Source: Chitinophaga filiformis
GTDB taxonomy: Bacteria > Bacteroidota > Bacteroidia > Chitinophagales > Chitinophagaceae
Direction: 5' to 3'
Assembly: GCF_900102545.1 (NCBI RefSeq)
Contig: NZ_FNBN01000002.1
Location: 532,264-596,263 of the forward strand
DNA: 64,000 nucleotides
Position 1 is the first letter of the stretch. Each line of letters opens with the position of its first letter. The position numbers were made by a program, and so were the translations under genes. Under the pieces are notes generated by a model. The model worked only from the letters and a program-made list of their open reading frames with translations. It had not been told where the DNA came from and searched no databases. Shown here one piece after another: positions 60,305-64,000 of the stretch.

Positions 60305-60949
60305 TTAAAGTATCGTGAACTCACCAACATAAACACTGTTCGAAACATCCTTGCCATCGCTGCTCACGAAAGAAATCCAGCAGTGTACAGCATCGCCCGA
60401 AAAGTCTGGCGGTACCTGTAGTACATAGGCTTCTGCCGATCTGGCAACAGGCCCAACCAGGGTAACGAACTTGTCCTTTTCCAGATTATAAACCAGAAAA
60501 GTTGCACGATCTGTACCGCCGGTACTGTCCATGGGCGCATCGTTTGTCCAGCTAAAGTTCACTCGAGCGGCTGTTGCTATAGTTGCCTGTGCATTGGCGG
60601 CAAGCAACAGGTTACCTTGACTAAATACAACCTTTTCATAATCAATGGCATAGTTTAACACACTTGTGCCTGTTACCGCGTTTTTAAGGTGGTAGGCCGT
60701 AGCGGCGTTCATAGGTGTAATACCATCATTAAATTGCTGATAACCCTTATTGACCAGAAATTTAATGCGCTTTAAAAAGCCGGTTACCAGTGCCAGCCTG
60801 AATTGGGTATTCAGCTGTGCATCGGTTGAAGGCTTATTGCTTTTAATTGGGCGGCTACGCATCACGTAGATGCCATTCCAAACGGCACCTACAACAGTGC
60901 CAACGAGCCCACTAAAGGGCCCTAAGATGCCTTTAAAATACTTTCCCAT
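60305..60949 (-). CDS. DUF6266 family protein, first gene of the operon
   Basis: The start at Met 60949 (M-G-K-Y-F-K-G-I-L-G-P-F-S-G-L-V-G) matches the partner DUF6266 gene; the longer frame to 61033 runs into the repeat array and is rejected. At 214 residues it shares the family pattern (V-M-R-S-R-P-I-K-S-N-K-P-S-T-D-A-Q) and a beta-rich C-terminal half. Tandem, diverged DUF6266 genes suggest a two-subunit or specialised pair. Confidence 0.85.
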   Translation of the reverse strand: MGKYFKGILGPFSGLVGTVVGAVWNGIYVMRSRPIKSNKPSTDAQLNTQFRLALVTGFLKRIKFLVNKGYQQFNDGITPMNAATAYHLKNAVTGTSVLNYAIDYEKVVFSQGNLLLAANAQATIATAARVNFSWTNDAPMDSTGGTDRATFLVYNLEKDKFVTLVGPVARSAEAYVLQVPPDFSGDAVHCWISFVSSDGKDVSNSVYVGEFTIL

Positions 60950-60989
60950 AAAATAAGGTTTTAAAAATGTGAGGGCTGTAAACCATAGT

Positions 60990-61060
60990 TTGACCGTAGA
61001 TTGGTCGTAGGTTGATCGTTTGCAACCGATCAAGGGGCGATCAATGGATGATCAATGGAT
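60990..61060. repeat. Two facing blocks of three 11-bp repeats
   Basis: Left block: TTGACCGTAGA, TTGGTCGTAGG, TTGATCGTTTG (60990-61022), each 11 bp. After CAACC the right block runs GATCAAGGGGC, GATCAATGGAT, GATCAATGGAT (61028-61060), also 11 bp each, in the opposite sense (TTGATC versus GATCAA). One helical turn per unit puts all sites on one face of the DNA, so a regulator could bind cooperatively. The block lies 40 to 110 bases upstream of the DUF6266 gene, where an operator or activator site belongs. Confidence 0.7.
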
Positions 61061-61218
61061 CTTTAACGTCCAGGCGATAGGGATATAATTTACCGGATGC
61101 TTTTGTCCGGATGCTGATGTAAAGTTAAAGCAGACACACTGATGTGTGTTGTCACGCTTAATAATATTCCGGGTGTGGTAAGTGTAGGGATGGATGTCCA
61201 AAATGAGTGATAAAAAGA

Positions 61219-61246
61219 AAAGCCGTACAGGCTTATGTACGGCTTT
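61219..61246 (-). terminator. CBASS operon terminator
   Basis: AAAGCCGTACA and TGTACGGCTTT form an 11-bp stem with a 6-base loop; on the minus strand TTCTTTTTATC follows. It lies 50 bases past the last gene of the CBASS operon. Confidence 0.85.
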
Positions 61247-61296
61247 GGGTGATCCACAGGTAATTATTGCTTTTTTTCATAGGTTTGGAATAGGTG

Positions 61297-61623
61297 TTAC
61301 CTAATCTCTAAATGAATGAATTGGTCTCTAAAATGAGCCATCAGTATTTCAGTAAATCTTCCGATAATATATCCTTTCGTTGCTTCGTCTGGTTCATCTT
61401 TCTTCGACCACCAGGATATCACTAATTTAAGCCCATTAGGATCAGCATAGGGCTTCAGCATTGCCCGGTCGCTCCATTGATCAGGTACATGATTATAATG
61501 GGTATTGCTGTCTGAGTCCTTCCTGATCTCCCACGTTTTTAGTACCTTGTCGTCGATCTTCTTGTTGATACTTTCATAAAGCGGGTTCGCCTTGCCGCTT
61601 TTAGTGTGAATGATAATTTCCAT
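61297..61623 (-). CDS. Third gene of the CBASS operon, unknown
   Basis: The 108-residue soluble protein begins M-E-I-I-I-H-T-K-S-G-K-A-N-P-L and has a central L-V-I-S-W-W-S-K-K-D strand and a final helix (G-R-F-T-E-I-L-M-A-H-F-R-D-Q). No CBASS accessory type (E1/E2, JAB, Cap2/3, HORMA, TRIP13) is recognisable. It lies 38 bases after the S-4TM gene, before the shared terminator, so it is co-transcribed. It may be an immunity or regulatory protein, or unrelated cargo. Confidence 0.6.
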   Translation of the reverse strand: MEIIIHTKSGKANPLYESINKKIDDKVLKTWEIRKDSDSNTHYNHVPDQWSDRAMLKPYADPNGLKLVISWWSKKDEPDEATKGYIIGRFTEILMAHFRDQFIHLEIR

Positions 61624-61661
61624 TTGTATTATTGATTTTGATTTAAAAACTATGTATGATG

Positions 61662-62531
61662 CTAAGCACGTTCAGCGTTATCGTGCATTTCTTTTTCAAG
61701 TTCATCGCGCACCTTTATGTAATAACCATCTGGTATAAAAACACTTCCTATCCTGTTGTTATAAATCCTGTCCTGAACCGACCGGATTGACTTTTCACCT
61801 GGATCTTCAGTTTTTAGCAGGCGGTTAATGATGGTTTCTGTTTCCTCGGAATAACTAATAGACTTTTTTTGATCTATACTCGTCTTAATTCCAATCCAAA
61901 GCAGGGGTAAAAATACCGCAATCATCACCAGAGCCGTTTGCATAGTCGGGTTTATTAAAACTGATGCCAGCAACAATACGACAAGTGGAATAATAGATAC
62001 CTTTAGGGCTAGAACCCTAAACCTCTGTCTGATTTCTTTATCATATATCATATTGACCTTCTGACAATGTAGTATCAATTTGTTGCCTTCATACTTTGCA
62101 AGCTCTATTGGATACCAATCGTATAAATTGTTCAAATCTGCTACTCTCTTTTTGTAGCGGTTCGAATATTTGGTAACGACAGCTGTACTATTTTTACTTG
62201 CCACAAAATCTTCATTCCAGGAAAGCGGATAAACTGTACAGTCAAACTCTTCCTGCACCTTGGCCGCTTTCTTTTTATTATCATTAATTACATAGATCAG
62301 CAAAAGCAAATCTGTCATAGCAACCACGATTGTGCAAAAAATAACAATGCCATTGATATCAATGTGCCAAATACTTAATATTAACTTCAAAAGCCCCAGA
62401 AAGATAGCTACTGGACATGTCAACCAAATTTGCCACAAATACCCTTCTTTGGCTTCAGTGTACAATTGCCGCTGTGCGCAAAGCAAGTCAATGTTCTTTT
62501 GTTCGTTTTGTCTGGTAAATATTGTATCCAT
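61662..62531 (-). CDS. S-4TM family pore-forming CBASS effector
   Basis: The 289-residue protein has four membrane helices in two pairs (L-W-Q-I-W-L-T-C-P-V-A-I-F-L-G-L, N-G-I-V-I-F-C-T-I-V-V-A-M-T, I-I-P-L-V-V-L-L-L-A-S-V and T-A-L-V-M-I-A-V-F-L-P-L-L-W) and a cytoplasmic loop between them, the S-4TM layout. Upon binding the cyclic nucleotide made by the neighbouring CD-NTase such effectors open the membrane and stop phage growth by cell death. The ATG at 62531 starts just after the CD-NTase stop; a 36-base longer frame would overlap it. Confidence 0.85.
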   Translation of the reverse strand: MDTIFTRQNEQKNIDLLCAQRQLYTEAKEGYLWQIWLTCPVAIFLGLLKLILSIWHIDINGIVIFCTIVVAMTDLLLLIYVINDNKKKAAKVQEEFDCTVYPLSWNEDFVASKNSTAVVTKYSNRYKKRVADLNNLYDWYPIELAKYEGNKLILHCQKVNMIYDKEIRQRFRVLALKVSIIPLVVLLLASVLINPTMQTALVMIAVFLPLLWIGIKTSIDQKKSISYSEETETIINRLLKTEDPGEKSIRSVQDRIYNNRIGSVFIPDGYYIKVRDELEKEMHDNAERA

Positions 62532-62541
62532 TATTTGTTGG

Positions 62542-63534
62542 TTAATATGTCGGAAAATCTGGTCCAAAAACTTCTATCCACTTTGCTATAGCCAGGTCGT
62601 CCCGCCCCTGGCTCTTTAGGTTTATAGCATCATTGGCCCTATTATAGTCCAGGCTTGCCCTGCTTTGTATAGAATTGCGCTCATCCAAGTTCAATGTATT
62701 CAGATCGCCCTGGTATCCCTTCGGATCAAGCAGTGCTTGATGCACCCGTTGAAAGATAAATGCAAACAGGTTTCTTAGTTCCACTGCTATGTCCGTTCCA
62801 CTTGTATTACGCTCATAGTAATCCAAGATCAGACATTCCAGGAAATATGAGCCCATAGTAGCAGCAGTTCGGCGTTTTGTCCAGTACTTCATCAGCCGAA
62901 TCATGTCTAAAACCGAGATGGCTTGCTGACTATGGATGCGAGCTGTACGTTCCTTGTCTATCCTTGGATCGGTAGGTTTCCAATTGCCTTTACCGTCAGG
63001 TATCAGGAAAAAAGTATCTCCGTTAATCGGAACAGTCTGGAAGCAAGGTACAATATCGTATACCCACTCATATGATTTGAGTTTCAGCGTTGCTGCTTCC
63101 TGATTTCTTTTGATGTCTGCTTTTTCATACGAAGAGACACCTTTCAGGTAGTCCTTAAACCTGTTTACTACCTTAATTGAATTGACTATATCTGTTCCGG
63201 GGTTTACCATGCCATCCTGGCGCGTTCCCCAATTACGCAGTCGTACCTGATAACCGCCGCCCCAAAGTTCTTGGCGGTAGTTACCCTCTGCATTCATAAC
63301 AATCATAAGGTCAATGTCATCCAGCTCTCTAATTTTGGTTTTACGGGAATACGACCCGTAATCTATAAAGGACATGCCCGGATAAAGTTTAAAAAACCTG
63401 CCATCATCGGGAAACCGCTCTATTTCTGCCAGAAGGTTTCCCTTGCTGGCCTTTGCTACATCATTACGATCTTTGTCTATTCTTACAAAATTCGTCAAGA
63501 ATAGGCTAAATGCTGTGCCTACTGTTTTTGCCAT
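62542..63534 (-). CDS. CD-NTase (cGAS/DncV-like nucleotidyltransferase) of CBASS
   Basis: The 330-residue protein has the nucleotidyltransferase signature Y-G-S-Y-S-R-K-T-K-I-R-E-L-D-D-I-D-L-M-I (Gly60-Ser61, Asp73 and Asp75) and a third acidic residue in V-Y-D-I-V-P-C-F (Asp160), which bind two magnesium ions. It senses phage infection and makes a cyclic di- or trinucleotide. The S-4TM effector follows at once. It is transcribed away from the AAA ATPase gene over a 246-base gap; the direct repeat CGTAAAATTATC occurs twice in that gap (63623 and 63673). Confidence 0.92.
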   Translation of the reverse strand: MAKTVGTAFSLFLTNFVRIDKDRNDVAKASKGNLLAEIERFPDDGRFFKLYPGMSFIDYGSYSRKTKIRELDDIDLMIVMNAEGNYRQELWGGGYQVRLRNWGTRQDGMVNPGTDIVNSIKVVNRFKDYLKGVSSYEKADIKRNQEAATLKLKSYEWVYDIVPCFQTVPINGDTFFLIPDGKGNWKPTDPRIDKERTARIHSQQAISVLDMIRLMKYWTKRRTAATMGSYFLECLILDYYERNTSGTDIAVELRNLFAFIFQRVHQALLDPKGYQGDLNTLNLDERNSIQSRASLDYNRANDAINLKSQGRDDLAIAKWIEVFGPDFPTY

Positions 63535-63712
63535 AATGTTAATTTACTGTTGAATACATATTTTATTTTTTGTATGCTAACTGCATCACAAGATCTGCCG
63601 ACAACCAGAAATTACGGTTTCCCGTAAAATTATCCCTGTATTTGCGTTATTTCTGCAAATCGAAGCGAAGCTCGTAAAATTATCGGAATAAAAAATTATT
63701 ATTTGCTCAAAA

Positions 63713-63744
63713 TTTGCGAATTCGCAAAAAGTAGGGTACATTTG
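63713..63744 (+). promoter_or_regulatory. Promoter of the AAA ATPase gene with palindromic operator
   Basis: TTTG (63713-63716), 20 bases, TACATTTG (63737-63744) is a full consensus promoter. The first 16 bases TTTGCGAATTCGCAAA (63713-63728) are perfectly palindromic and overlap the -33 element. Binding of a dimer would block transcription. A 7-codon frame (ATG 63761 to TGA 63784) overlaps the ATPase start as ATGA, so translation of the two may be coupled. Confidence 0.75.
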
Positions 63745-63780
63745 GGCGTAGAGTATGACTATGAAAAAATCAATGCGTAT

Positions 63781-64000
63781 ATGATCGTAGAATTCAGCAT
63801 ATCTAACTATCGGTCTTTCAATAGAATGCAAACCCTCAGTTTTAAGGCAACCGGATTGGTGTCAGAAGACAAAACCGTTGATGAAAAAAACTTGATCGAC
63901 TTTGACGGGGCCAGGTATTTAAAAATAGCTGCCATTTATGGTGCAAATGGAAGTGGAAAGTCCAATATTATTGAGGCCCTCCAATTTTTCAGCGGTGTAA
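63781..64000 (+). CDS. AAA family ATPase (SMC/OLD-like), 5' part
   Basis: Only 73 residues are visible before the window ends. They begin M-I-V-E-F-S-I-S-N-Y-R-S-F-N and contain Walker A Y-G-A-N-G-S-G-K-S-N-I-I-E-A-L, typical of AAA_15/AAA_21 ATPases that recur in phage-defence islands, for example Gabija-type, RloC-like and OLD-like proteins. The partner domain lies outside the window. Position next to CBASS and a dyad-controlled promoter support a defence role, but this is inference. Confidence 0.8.
   Translation, partial: MIVEFSISNYRSFNRMQTLSFKATGLVSEDKTVDEKNLIDFDGARYLKIAAIYGANGSGKSNIIEALQFFSGV

Noticed and set aside
60950-61033. 28-residue upstream extension of the first DUF6266 gene
   Set aside because: It is read through the 11-bp repeat array, and the family start motif begins at 60949.
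1-64000. CRISPR array, rRNA genes, insertion sequences
   Set aside because: No regularly spaced identical repeats, no rRNA-like segments and no transposase or terminal inverted repeats were seen. Only a tRNA-end-like fragment exists, not an intact tRNA.

Overview
The window looks like chromosomal DNA of a Bacteroidota bacterium of the Chitinophagaceae/Sphingobacteriaceae type. Supporting signs are SusC/SusD pairs with ECF sigma and FecR regulators, a GH92 alpha-mannosidase, DUF6266, DUF6520 and MauE-like families, a class I lanthipeptide precursor with a Chitinophaga-style leader, and several promoters of the Bacteroidota form TTTG-N19/20-TAnnTTTG instead of -35/-10 boxes. Genus assignment is inference only. 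REGION 1 (1 to about 25.4 kb) reads as ordinary chromosome with short transcription units: aldo/keto reductase plus AraC regulator, a thioredoxin-like protein, HxlR regulator with an NAD(P)-dependent dehydrogenase, a large multi-domain protein ending in a TraB/TIKI-like domain, a secreted esterase, a secreted PHP-like protein, a restriction-endonuclase/STAND ATPase candidate defence protein, a DUF2911 protein, an ABC exporter, a DUF2231-sigma factor operon, a degenerate secreted Nudix protein, a GH92 lipoprotein and an orphan lanthipeptide precursor. REGION 2 (about 25.7 to 37.9 kb) looks like the left end of an integrated island. It opens with a sequence resembling a displaced tRNA 3' end plus terminator, a short promoter-terminator unit that could be an sRNA, and a striking chain of seven different perfect or near-perfect hairpins. 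Small accessory genes follow (two related helical proteins, a J-domain protein), then a structured non-coding block and a cluster of defence-like genes: a frameshifted gene, a HEPN-motif TIGR02391 protein, an Abi-like membrane protein, a PD-(D/E)xK nuclease with an operator inside its promoter, and a Shedu (SduA) nuclease. REGION 3 (38.3 to 61.0 kb) holds two complete ECF sigma-FecR-SusC(STN)-SusD loci. Each is followed by convergent small secreted cysteine-containing DUF6520-type proteins with thiol-redox partners (TlpA-like lipoprotein, MauE-like membrane protein). A third, SusCD-less copy of the DUF6520/MauE module forms an operon with two DUF6266 genes behind a promoter region carrying six 11-bp repeats. 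This recurring combination is the best candidate here for an undescribed system. REGION 4 (61.2 to 64.0 kb) is a CBASS operon (CD-NTase, S-4TM pore effector and a small unknown third gene) transcribed away from an AAA ATPase gene cut by the window edge, whose promoter contains a perfect 16-bp palindrome. All functional calls come from reading motifs by eye; no database search was run.
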